Shown here: piece after piece, positions 1 to 6,428 of the stretch
Position numbering within the stretch: the stretch's first letter is position 1
Layout: every line of letters starts with the position of its first letter
Assembly: GCA_937907585.1 (NCBI GenBank)
Contig: CALCVH010000065.1
Coordinates: 1 to 6,428, forward strand
From: an uncultured Bacillota bacterium
GTDB lineage: Bacteria; Bacillota_I; Bacilli_A; Izemoplasmatales; UBA1188
Direction: 5' to 3'
DNA: 6,428 nucleotides
Notes under the pieces: generated by a model
Databases searched by the model: none
What the model saw: only the letters and a program-made list of their open reading frames with translations
What the model was told of the DNA's origin: nothing
Translations under genes and position numbers: made by a program

Positions 1-990
1 TTCTATTAATGCTGGATGCATGCTTCGCTCTAGTTCATCAACTATTATTACCTTGTTATTTTCAAAAGCTCTTTTTAAAAATGGAGTGAAGCCAAATAAC
101 ATCTTTGTTCCAGACGATTCATCATAAAAATTTAATTTATAAGATTTTTTATTATCACCATCAACTATTTCATGTTCTACTTGAATATCAACATTTGTAA
201 ATTTGAAAGTTCCATTTGTTCTTAAGTTTGGATATACAAAAGAATCAAAAGTTGGATTGTAGATTTCTTTTTCTTCAAATTTTACATCTATATCTTTGAT
301 TAGAATATCAGCTTCTTTTAATAGTTTTAAAGTAAATTCTTTTAATCCTGATCTTTCATCTTTATATTCACGTAAGTCATTATCCGCAATATTGTTAAAA
401 GAATCAAAAGTATCTATTGAATTACTAAACCATAAAAAAGCATCTATTGTTTTTTCATAGTTCCAAGTAGTTGCGGTATTTAAAAATAATTTATTTTCTG
501 TATTTCTAGATGCGATTAATTCTAATCTGCTTCTATCTTTAGAAAATTCATAATTATTAGTATTTGTTCTTTTAAAGATATTAGTAGGCTTTTGAGAATA
601 ATAAGCATCTAATTCTTCATCATAGATTCTATTTTTATCAGCGCTAAAATAATATCTATATTTAGTATTATTAGATATAAAAATAAATTCAAATTCACTT
701 GGACTATCGATTGTTTTATCATCAAAAAGGAAAGGTTTTAATCCAGCCCATTTAGCGCCAAGAGGAATTAAATTAGAGTTTCTTACCATTAGTATTGCGC
801 ATGTAAAAGCTTTAAGCAAATTCGATTTACCTGACGCATTCGCTCCATAGATAGATGTAACCTTTAATATATCGAGGTTATTGATTGTTGCGAAATTATC
901 TGGATTTTCATTTCCGTTGCCTTTTTCCATATATAAAGTTGCTTTAGTTTTAAATGATAAAAAGTTTTTTACACTGAATTCAATTAACAT
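1..990 (-). CDS. AAA15-family (COG1106-like) ATP-binding protein, 3' end outside the window
   Basis: The reading frame is open from the ATG at 990 to the left edge: 330 codons with no stop. Seen: the N-terminus MLIEFSVKNFLSFK is the opening strand typical of SMC/RecF-like AAA ATPases. A Walker A motif GANASGKS lies at residues 49-56. An ABC-signature-like ESSGTKML lies at about 291-298. A Walker B motif VIIVDELERSMHP lies at about 314-326, with D318/E319 as the expected magnesium and catalytic acidic pair. This order and the E-x-S-x-HP ending are characteristic of the AAA15/COG1106 group, cytosolic ATPases that include AbiL/RloA-like phage-resistance proteins. The about 230 residues between Walker A and the signature are poorly conserved, as usual. 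The start is supported by a strong ribosome binding site 8 nt upstream. Only the C-terminus and any partner gene to the left are missing. Fold assignment is firm; a defence role is inference, since many COG1106 proteins are uncharacterised. Confidence 0.9.
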   Translation of the reverse strand, partial: MLIEFSVKNFLSFKTKATLYMEKGNGNENPDNFATINNLDILKVTSIYGANASGKSNLLKAFTCAILMVRNSNLIPLGAKWAGLKPFLFDDKTIDSPSEFEFIFISNNTKYRYYFSADKNRIYDEELDAYYSQKPTNIFKRTNTNNYEFSKDRSRLELIASRNTENKLFLNTATTWNYEKTIDAFLWFSNSIDTFDSFNNIADNDLREYKDERSGLKEFTLKLLKEADILIKDIDVKFEEKEIYNPTFDSFVYPNLRTNGTFKFTNVDIQVEHEIVDGDNKKSYKLNFYDESSGTKMLFGFTPFLKRAFENNKVIIVDELERSMHPALIE

Positions 991-998
991 ATAGCGCA

Positions 999-1007
999 CC
1001 ACCTCTT
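999..1007 (-). promoter_or_regulatory. Ribosome binding site of the AAA15 ATPase gene
   Basis: On the minus strand this reads AAGAGGTGG, a near-complete match to the 16S rRNA anti-Shine-Dalgarno sequence, 8 nt before the ATG at 990. It fixes the start codon of the ATPase gene. Confidence 0.85.
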
Positions 1008-1013
1008 GGTTAT

Positions 1014-1042
1014 ATTATACATTAATATTACGTTATTTTTAA
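1014..1042 (-). promoter_or_regulatory. Probable sigma-A-type promoter of the AAA15 ATPase gene
   Basis: On the minus strand a perfect -10 box TATAAT occupies 1019-1014. A weaker -35 candidate TTAAAA (4 of 6 matches to TTGACA) occupies 1042-1037, with a 17-nt spacer. Transcription would start near 1007, leaving a leader of about 17 nt that begins almost at the ribosome binding site. The surrounding 991-1188 region is nearly pure A/T, so other TATAAT-like strings exist further upstream (about 1090-1125) and the true start could lie there. No operator or riboswitch-like structure is evident. Confidence 0.45.
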
Positions 1043-1149
1043 ATTATTTTTTTAATTTTTGTAGATTTATCACAAATATTTAATAAATAATAGTTATATT
1101 ATAAATATTATATATAATTAATTACTTATATAAATAGTAACTATATATG

Positions 1150-1181
1150 AAAAATTATGGATTGGAATCAACCCATAATTT
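1150..1181 (-). terminator. Probable intrinsic terminator of the GGDEF-EAL operon
   Basis: Seen: perfect 9-bp arms AAATTATGG (1152-1160) and CCATAATTT (1173-1181). After one mismatch, a further 3 bp (TTG/CAA) close a 4-nt loop. On the minus strand the stem is followed by a short T run (ending TTTTTC near 1150). The hairpin starts 7 nt after the TGA of the 482-aa gene and lies before the ATPase promoter, so it separates the two transcription units. The stem is AT-rich and the T run short, so termination may be leaky. Confidence 0.65.
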
Positions 1182-1188
1182 ATTCTAT

Positions 1189-2637
1189 TCAGTCACTTGT
1201 TTTTTTAGTATAATCTTTTCTTTTTAGATACTTTTCAAGTTCATCTGAAGGCATTGGTTTAGCATAGTTATATCCTTGAAGAACTTTGATACCTAATTCA
1301 TTAGCGTATTTAACTGCTTCTTCATTTTCTACACCTTCCGCAATGATAGTTAAATCTCTATTTTCTTTTTCTGCTATCTCAACTAACATGCTGATGAATT
1401 TGCGTTTTAAGAACTCATCAGTTTCAGGATCCATATTGTCTTTATCAAGTTTTACAATATCGATACCTAATTCTTGAATTCTCTTAATACCGTTTAAATC
1501 TAAACCATATCCATCAACTGCGATTTTGAATCCAATATCTTTTAAGTTACCTATATTTTTAACTATTACATCATGTTTATCAAAGATTGTAAATTCTGAT
1601 ACTTCTAGGATAACTTCATTAGCGTTAATCTTATATTTCTTTACAATCTTAGAGAAAGATTGAGCGAGGTTCGCATCGCTTAATTGTTTAGGTGATAAGT
1701 TTAAAGAGAATCTAAATTCTTCTGATTGGAAATTGAGCTTCTTACAAGCTATATATTCTCTAATTAACTGTTCTAAACCCCATTCGCCAACCCATTTAAT
1801 ATCGCCTGTTTGTTCCATGATATTGATGAACTTATATGGAGATAATAATCCTAGTTCTGGATGGTTCCATCTTAAAAGTCCTTCTACACCAAATACAGTA
1901 TTGTTTTCACTATTGATAATAGGTTGGAAATAGAGAGTAAATTCTTTATTATCCATACCAGATTTAATCTGTTTATAATACTGCATATTTTGTGATTCTT
2001 CAGAACCTTGTTCTGAGTTGTAGACTTTAATTTGGTTTCCACCATTCTTTTTACATATATAATTAGCGATATCTAATGATTCATCTAACTGTTTAACATT
2101 TCTACCATGAGCTGGATAATAAACTATCGCAACTGATGCGGTTAAAGTGATGGTAGTTTCACCAAATAATTTGATTGGTTCTCTAACTAATTCTAATAAT
2201 TTTTGCGCTATTTTAGTTACTACTGGCGCATCATATTCTCCCTTTAAGAAGACTAAGAATTTATCAGTATCAGTTCTAGATAATTCAACACGATTAGGTA
2301 GAGCATCTAAAATATGAAGTGCTAGATTACGAGTAATCTTTTCTGCATCATCCTTACCGAATGTTTCTACAAATTCTGTATATTTATCAATATCTATTTG
2401 AACAAGTGAAAATTCTTGGTTATTAGAACGATTCATATAAGTAGATATATTAGCGTAAATCTCTCTTTTAGTTTCTAAGCCATCAATGAATGATTCTACT
2501 TCTTCTTTATATTTTTTTGATTCTTTTATTACAGCTCTAATAATCAGGAATAATAGTCCAATCATGACTATAGAAATTATTATAGCTAAGAAAGTTTGAA
2601 GAGATACATTTTCATCAAAAGATAATATTAAGTTCAT
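1189..2637 (-). CDS. Membrane-anchored GGDEF-EAL protein with degenerate GGDEF and altered EAL site
   Basis: The 482-aa protein has one membrane segment (residues about 14-36), with a basic stretch after it that places the rest in the cytoplasm. A GGDEF-like domain spans about 60-208: IDID at 81-84 is kept, but the signature is DTDKF at 123-127 and no inhibitory RxxD site is present, so cyclase activity is unlikely. An EAL domain spans about 217-470. E252 (in EGL instead of EAL), N313, E345, E348, D375, K396, E434 and Q454 are kept. The usual DDFGxGYSS loop reads DGYGLDLNG from 375, so the second metal-binding Asp is Gly376. From family knowledge, that Asp helps bind the metal pair needed for c-di-GMP hydrolysis. 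Reduced activity or a binding/receptor role is therefore likely (inference). There is no periplasmic sensor. It is the last gene of the run, 6 bp after the 862-aa relative, and a hairpin follows its TGA stop. Confidence 0.93.
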   Translation of the reverse strand: MNLILSFDENVSLQTFLAIIISIVMIGLLFLIIRAVIKESKKYKEEVESFIDGLETKREIYANISTYMNRSNNQEFSLVQIDIDKYTEFVETFGKDDAEKITRNLALHILDALPNRVELSRTDTDKFLVFLKGEYDAPVVTKIAQKLLELVREPIKLFGETTITLTASVAIVYYPAHGRNVKQLDESLDIANYICKKNGGNQIKVYNSEQGSEESQNMQYYKQIKSGMDNKEFTLYFQPIINSENNTVFGVEGLLRWNHPELGLLSPYKFINIMEQTGDIKWVGEWGLEQLIREYIACKKLNFQSEEFRFSLNLSPKQLSDANLAQSFSKIVKKYKINANEVILEVSEFTIFDKHDVIVKNIGNLKDIGFKIAVDGYGLDLNGIKRIQELGIDIVKLDKDNMDPETDEFLKRKFISMLVEIAEKENRDLTIIAEGVENEEAVKYANELGIKVLQGYNYAKPMPSDELEKYLKRKDYTKKTSD

Positions 2638-2643
2638 AATAGA

Positions 2644-5232
2644 CTACTCTCCTTCCTTAGTCTCAGTTTTAATGTGAGTGTTTTTGATACCGTTATATTT
2701 TTCAAGAAGCACAAATACATCATCAGCCTTAACAGGTTTAGAAATATAATATCCTTGAATAATATCACAGCCCATCTTTGATAAAGTATCTTTTTGTTTT
2801 TCGTTTTCTACACCTTCACATATTAGGTTTAAGTTGAGTGATTGACCCATCTTAACAATATTAGAAACGATGATTCTAGTAACCTTATCACTTATCATAT
2901 ATTTAGTAAATTCCTTATCAATCTTGATTGTATTGACAGGTAAATCTTTTAAGTAAAGCATTGATGAATAACCGATACCGAAGTCATCAAGGTGAATTGC
3001 GATACCTTTTTCTCTTAATAATCTCAATTTCGCAATCATTAGATCACGGTTTTCCATAAGGAATGTTTCGGTGATTTCTATCGCGATTGCGCCTGGCGCA
3101 ACTTTAAATTCATCAACTAATTTAAGTATTTCATTAACGAAACCAGCTTGAAGTAATTGAACTGGAGAAACGTTTAATGAAATAGATATTCCTTGGCCTT
3201 CAATCTCTTTAGTGAACGCAAATACTTTTCTATTAATTAGTTTCGCAAGTTCAATAATTAAACCATTCTTTTCAGCTATAGTTACATAGTGTTCTGGCGA
3301 TTCATTAATATATTTTGGATCATTCCATCTAAGCAATGCTTCAAATCCAACTATCTTGTTTTTGCTTGAAGAGAATTGAGGTTGGTAATACATTTCAAAT
3401 TCATCGTTCTCAATAGCTCTTTTTAGTTCCTGTTCCATGACTTGGTCACGAGATAAGGCAATTGATAATTCAGCGTTATATAAACTAACCTTAGATAGTC
3501 TTGATGATATAGATCTTGATAACGCTTTAGCGGCGTAATCATATAATTCTCTTGATGTTGATCTTCTCTTTAAATCATCAGTTAAATTAACAATACCAAT
3601 CTTAGGTGTTATTTGAACGTTAAATTCTTCTTTGATTCTTAGTGGTTCACTTAGTTTATCAATAGCGATCTTTGACCAAGATACTATTTCATTAAAGTTA
3701 GTGAATTCTTTAAATAGTACATAGAACTGAGATGTACGAATATTGAATACTTGATAATTACCACTAACCTTTTCTTTACAAGTAAAATCTATAGTTTCAG
3801 CCATTCTTCTTAAAAGATTATTCGCTGATTCAAAACCATAGATATTGTTTACTTTAGCGAATTCTAGAATGTCTATTGCGGCTAACGCAATATTCATTGA
3901 ATAATATGTAGATTCACCTATTAAATCAGATAATACATTATTTAATTGGTTACCATTTGGTAAAGATGTTACGTTATTAAATAGAGCGATACGTTCATTC
4001 TTTTGTTTAACAAGTTCTTCTTTAGTAACATCGTTACCAATTAGAATGAATCTAGTAATTAATCTATTTGGCACAAAGTGTACATAGATAAATTCATCTT
4101 TATCTTTCTTTTTAAATTTAATAGTAAAAGGTATCTGTCTTTTAATTAGTGTTGCGATATCTATCTGTAAGTTTTCAAATGGGAAGTCTCCAATATTTTT
4201 ATAGTTTTCAAAACCTTCTATACTTCTTTTACATGATTTATTCGCTTTTAAAATCTTTCCTTTAGGATTGATTTTAATAACGAATGGTCTAATAAAGAAT
4301 GTAAGTTGAGCTTTAGAAATATCTTCTTCCTGTTTGAATACAGAATAACTAAATAGAATGAACACTAATATGAATACTACAAATACACAGATAGATAAAA
4401 CAATTAGAGTATTAACTAAGTATGTATTTTGTTCAATCACTTCATCATAGCCAAATATAGTTGCGAAGAATAGATAATCATTGTGATTAGATAGTACTGG
4501 AGAATATGTGAAGAATGATTTTTCTCCTAACAACTTAATAACATCTGAGCCAGATTCTTTTCTATCTAAAGATTCATTTAAGTTATTATAGTTATATAGA
4601 TTATCATATCTTTGAATCGCATCTATATATAATAGTTTAACAGCTGAATATTTATCTGACGCGCTACCAACATATCCATGTTTTTCAAAAAGCATATATG
4701 AACCATTCTTTAATGAATCTACTTCTTTTAAAGTATTATTTAGATATTCAATACTATCGAAATAAATGAAGTAGTTATCAAACATAAAGAATGTATATTG
4801 GTTATTATCACTATTTTCTTTAGCGATATATGATGGTCTAAAGAAAGATATTTCTTCAGTGTAGAAACCATAGGTTTCAACACCATCAACGAATTCATAT
4901 CTATCTAAGCCAAAATATACGCCAGTAGTATCATAATATCCTCTATAAATATTAGATGTTATTCCAAGAGCTTCTTTGATTGCGATAAAACCATCACTGA
5001 TGGTTGAATAAGTATAGTTATTTGTAGTAATAATTTCTTTTACTTCATCATAGTCATATGAAACATCTAAGCTAACTCTAGTAGCGATAGCTTCATTTTG
5101 ACTTATTAGTTGTACTTCACATTTATTTTCCATGTATTTACCAGTTAAGTAAATATAAGAAACAGTAAACATTCCTAATACAAGCACAGAAATTATTAAT
5201 AAATATATTAGCAATCTAAGAAATTTTTTCAT
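2644..5232 (-). CDS. Sensor-PAS-GGDEF-EAL membrane protein, predicted c-di-GMP phosphodiesterase
   Basis: The 862-aa protein has membrane segments at about 5-29 and 270-298. They flank an extracytoplasmic domain of about 240 residues whose size and position resemble a double CACHE sensor (tentative). A PAS-like segment follows (about 305-405, ending in GNDVTKEE, a typical PAS-to-output linker). A GGDEF-like domain (about 411-590) has RTSQF at 499-503 in place of GGDEF, so it should not synthesise c-di-GMP. The EAL domain (about 598-848) looks complete: E631-A-L, N687, E719 and E722, D749/D750 in DDFGIGYSS, K770, E806 and QGY at 826-828. All known metal and catalytic positions are present, so hydrolysis of c-di-GMP to pGpG is expected. 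The degenerate GGDEF may act as a GTP-binding regulator, as in some family members (inference). The start is supported by AAGAGG 5 nt upstream. It lies 34 bp after the uL15-like gene and 6 bp before a second GGDEF-EAL gene, consistent with one operon. The signal sensed is unknown. Confidence 0.95.
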   Translation of the reverse strand: MKKFLRLLIYLLIISVLVLGMFTVSYIYLTGKYMENKCEVQLISQNEAIATRVSLDVSYDYDEVKEIITTNNYTYSTISDGFIAIKEALGITSNIYRGYYDTTGVYFGLDRYEFVDGVETYGFYTEEISFFRPSYIAKENSDNNQYTFFMFDNYFIYFDSIEYLNNTLKEVDSLKNGSYMLFEKHGYVGSASDKYSAVKLLYIDAIQRYDNLYNYNNLNESLDRKESGSDVIKLLGEKSFFTYSPVLSNHNDYLFFATIFGYDEVIEQNTYLVNTLIVLSICVFVVFILVFILFSYSVFKQEEDISKAQLTFFIRPFVIKINPKGKILKANKSCKRSIEGFENYKNIGDFPFENLQIDIATLIKRQIPFTIKFKKKDKDEFIYVHFVPNRLITRFILIGNDVTKEELVKQKNERIALFNNVTSLPNGNQLNNVLSDLIGESTYYSMNIALAAIDILEFAKVNNIYGFESANNLLRRMAETIDFTCKEKVSGNYQVFNIRTSQFYVLFKEFTNFNEIVSWSKIAIDKLSEPLRIKEEFNVQITPKIGIVNLTDDLKRRSTSRELYDYAAKALSRSISSRLSKVSLYNAELSIALSRDQVMEQELKRAIENDEFEMYYQPQFSSSKNKIVGFEALLRWNDPKYINESPEHYVTIAEKNGLIIELAKLINRKVFAFTKEIEGQGISISLNVSPVQLLQAGFVNEILKLVDEFKVAPGAIAIEITETFLMENRDLMIAKLRLLREKGIAIHLDDFGIGYSSMLYLKDLPVNTIKIDKEFTKYMISDKVTRIIVSNIVKMGQSLNLNLICEGVENEKQKDTLSKMGCDIIQGYYISKPVKADDVFVLLEKYNGIKNTHIKTETKEGE
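2649..2654 (-). promoter_or_regulatory. Ribosome binding site of the 482-aa gene, inside the end of the preceding gene
   Basis: On the minus strand this reads AAGGAG (within GGAAGGAGAG), 11 nt before the ATG at 2637. It lies wholly within the last codons of the upstream 862-aa gene, whose TAG is at 2646-2644. This layout suggests the two proteins are translated in coupled fashion. Confidence 0.75.
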
Positions 5233-5237
5233 TTGAG

Positions 5238-5243
5238 CCTCTT
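5238..5243 (-). promoter_or_regulatory. Ribosome binding site of the 862-aa gene
   Basis: On the minus strand this reads AAGAGG, 5 nt before the ATG at 5232, which supports that start. The 34-bp gap to the preceding gene (5233-5266) shows no terminator hairpin and no convincing promoter, so the genes are probably co-transcribed. Confidence 0.75.
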
Positions 5244-5266
5244 GTTAGTTACAAAAGTAATAATAA

Positions 5267-6428
5267 TTAAATAACTTGATATGGGTTACCTTTTGTAAGC
5301 AATATTTGTTTTAAAGCACGAGTTTCATATTCGTTTGCTTTTATAGTTAATTGTTTAGTACATCTTCCACCATTTATTACTCTTAAATAAGTAGTAGATT
5401 TAGGTACTATACCAATCTTTTTAAGAAGTGGTAAATCAATTACATAACTTGATTTGAATGCGGCTGATAATTCACCAATAGTTATTGAATATATAGATGT
5501 TTTATTAATATCAGTTAATGATTTTTCATGAAGCATAGCGAGTCTCGCCATTTCATCATTTAATCCATTAACATTATTAACATCCGCAGTCTTTAAGAAT
5601 CCATCTTTATTGAATCCTAATGATAATAATTTTTCTTCTGAATTTTCAGTTAGATATCCTTCAAAATCAAATTCAGTAAAGTCTGGAGTATGAGATACAT
5701 TAAACTTTTCAACAATATCATTAATTAATTCTTTACCTAATGATAGAGTCTTTTTATTGTTGATTTTGAACATGTATTTAACTCTTTGATATCCATAATT
5801 ATTACTATAATTAATTAATGAATATTTAGCTTTACATTCACTTTCTTCTAAGTTCACATAAAGACGTAAAGCTCTATCAAATAAAGTAATTCTGATTGCG
5901 AGTTCATTAGATGCGAAGAATTCTTCACATCTTCTACCACATTTTCTCTTGAATCCATAATCATCAAGAATATTTCTGATATCAGAATATGCTTTCTTAA
6001 TGAATTGGTTAGATATTAATAATTCTTGTTTCCAGTTATCTTCTAGATAATCTATTTTCTTAGCTTCTTTAAGTGATTCACCGATATGTTTTTCAAATGG
6101 TTCATCATCTATAGATCTAGTAACATTATCTTTATCTTCATCATTTTCATCTTCTTGTGCTTCTTTAGGTTCTTCATCTAAAGTTTCTTCAGTTTTAGTA
6201 TCATAAGATGGAACGATATCTAAAGCTTCACTAGCGTCTAATTTTTCTTCATTTTCATCACTAGTGTTATTATCATTATCTAATGGGTCAGCGAGTTCAT
6301 CTTCATTGATTTCTGATACCTTTTCAGGTTCTTCTGCAGTGTAGATATCATCTTCTGTAACTTCCTCAGCTGGTTCAGCATCTTCCTGAGTTTCCTCTTG
6401 AACCATTTCATCAGATGGGGTTTCATCT
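5267..6428 (-). CDS. Acidic protein with a C-terminal uL15-like domain, 5' end outside the window
   Basis: The frame is open to the right edge. The first Met codon (6406) has no ribosome binding site and is preceded by in-frame acidic codons (DETPSDE), so the true start lies outside. At least 386 residues are present; numbering here is from that Met. Residues 1 to about 103 are low-complexity and rich in Glu/Asp, probably disordered. Residues about 126-235 form a mixed domain with a basic, cysteine-bearing patch KRKCGRRCEEF (153-163). It resembles, from memory, an uncharacterised domain of gut Bacillota proteins. Residues about 307-379 resemble the C-terminal part of ribosomal protein uL15: LLKKIGIV (327-334), YLRVINGG (340-347), QLTIKAN (352-358), A364 and G373. 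It is not the ribosomal protein, because the glycine/arginine-rich N-terminal tail of uL15 is absent and the gene lies outside any ribosomal operon. No signal peptide or membrane segment is visible in the part present. Function is unknown. Its place ahead of two c-di-GMP genes suggests a link to that signalling. Confidence 0.88.
   Translation of the reverse strand, partial: DETPSDEMVQEETQEDAEPAEEVTEDDIYTAEEPEKVSEINEDELADPLDNDNNTSDENEEKLDASEALDIVPSYDTKTEETLDEEPKEAQEDENDEDKDNVTRSIDDEPFEKHIGESLKEAKKIDYLEDNWKQELLISNQFIKKAYSDIRNILDDYGFKRKCGRRCEEFFASNELAIRITLFDRALRLYVNLEESECKAKYSLINYSNNYGYQRVKYMFKINNKKTLSLGKELINDIVEKFNVSHTPDFTEFDFEGYLTENSEEKLLSLGFNKDGFLKTADVNNVNGLNDEMARLAMLHEKSLTDINKTSIYSITIGELSAAFKSSYVIDLPLLKKIGIVPKSTTYLRVINGGRCTKQLTIKANEYETRALKQILLTKGNPYQVI

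Noticed and set aside
1090..1144. Inverted repeat ATAGTTA / TAACTAT around a 41-bp spacer
   Set aside because: The arms are 7 bp in an almost pure A/T region where such matches are expected by chance; it was not supported as an operator or attachment site.
1180..1191. TGA of the 482-aa gene read as Trp (Mycoplasma code), with TAA three codons later
   Set aside because: All Trp codons checked in the window are TGG and no in-frame TGA occurs inside the conserved domains, so the standard code fits better.
1286..1477. 63-codon open frame on the plus strand
   Set aside because: It lies antisense inside the conserved EAL domain, has no ribosome binding site and encodes a Ser/Leu-rich composition typical of a reverse-frame shadow.
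1733..1933. 66-codon open frame on the plus strand
   Set aside because: It is also antisense to the EAL domain, with no recognisable protein features and no ribosome binding site.
2014..2460. Active diguanylate cyclase in the 482-aa protein
   Set aside because: The GGDEF signature is DTDKF, so the GTP-binding and catalytic positions are not conserved.
6404..6406. ATG as the start of the uL15-like gene
   Set aside because: The frame stays open to the window edge with the same acidic composition upstream, and no Shine-Dalgarno sequence precedes this ATG.
5267..6428. Authentic ribosomal protein uL15 (rplO)
   Set aside because: Only the C-terminal part resembles uL15. The basic glycine-rich N-terminal region is missing, the N-terminus here is strongly acidic and the neighbours are not ribosomal genes.

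Overview
The window comes from an AT-rich, low-GC bacterium. It uses the standard bacterial code: every tryptophan codon I checked is TGG, and TGA ends one gene. Strong AAGAGG/AAGGAG-type ribosome binding sites, long AT-only intergenic stretches and the protein types suggest an uncultured, probably gut-associated Bacillota/Mycoplasmatota-like lineage. The genus cannot be read from the sequence. No RNA genes, CRISPR arrays, insertion sequences or phage genes were seen.

All four genes are on the minus strand, so transcription runs from high to low coordinates. Region 1 (6428 down to 1189) is a compact three-gene run. It starts with a 5'-truncated, very acidic protein whose C-terminus looks like the end of ribosomal protein uL15. 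After 34 bp comes an 862-aa membrane protein with a large extracytoplasmic sensor, a PAS-like segment, a degenerate GGDEF domain and an intact EAL domain. After 6 bp comes a 482-aa membrane-anchored protein with a degenerate GGDEF domain and an EAL domain lacking one metal-binding aspartate. A hairpin followed by a short T run sits just after the last stop codon.

Region 2 (1188 down to 991) is an AT-only intergenic stretch with a likely promoter and a strong ribosome binding site. Region 3 (990 down to 1) is the first 330 codons of an AAA15-type (COG1106-like) ATPase that runs off the left edge. Relatives of this family occur in phage-defence systems.

The two GGDEF-EAL proteins most likely belong to cyclic-di-GMP signalling. 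The upstream one looks like a sensor-controlled phosphodiesterase. The downstream one looks like a weakened enzyme or a c-di-GMP-binding partner. Neither GGDEF domain should make c-di-GMP. The uL15-like protein is the least understood part of the operon. The ATPase appears to be a separate transcription unit.
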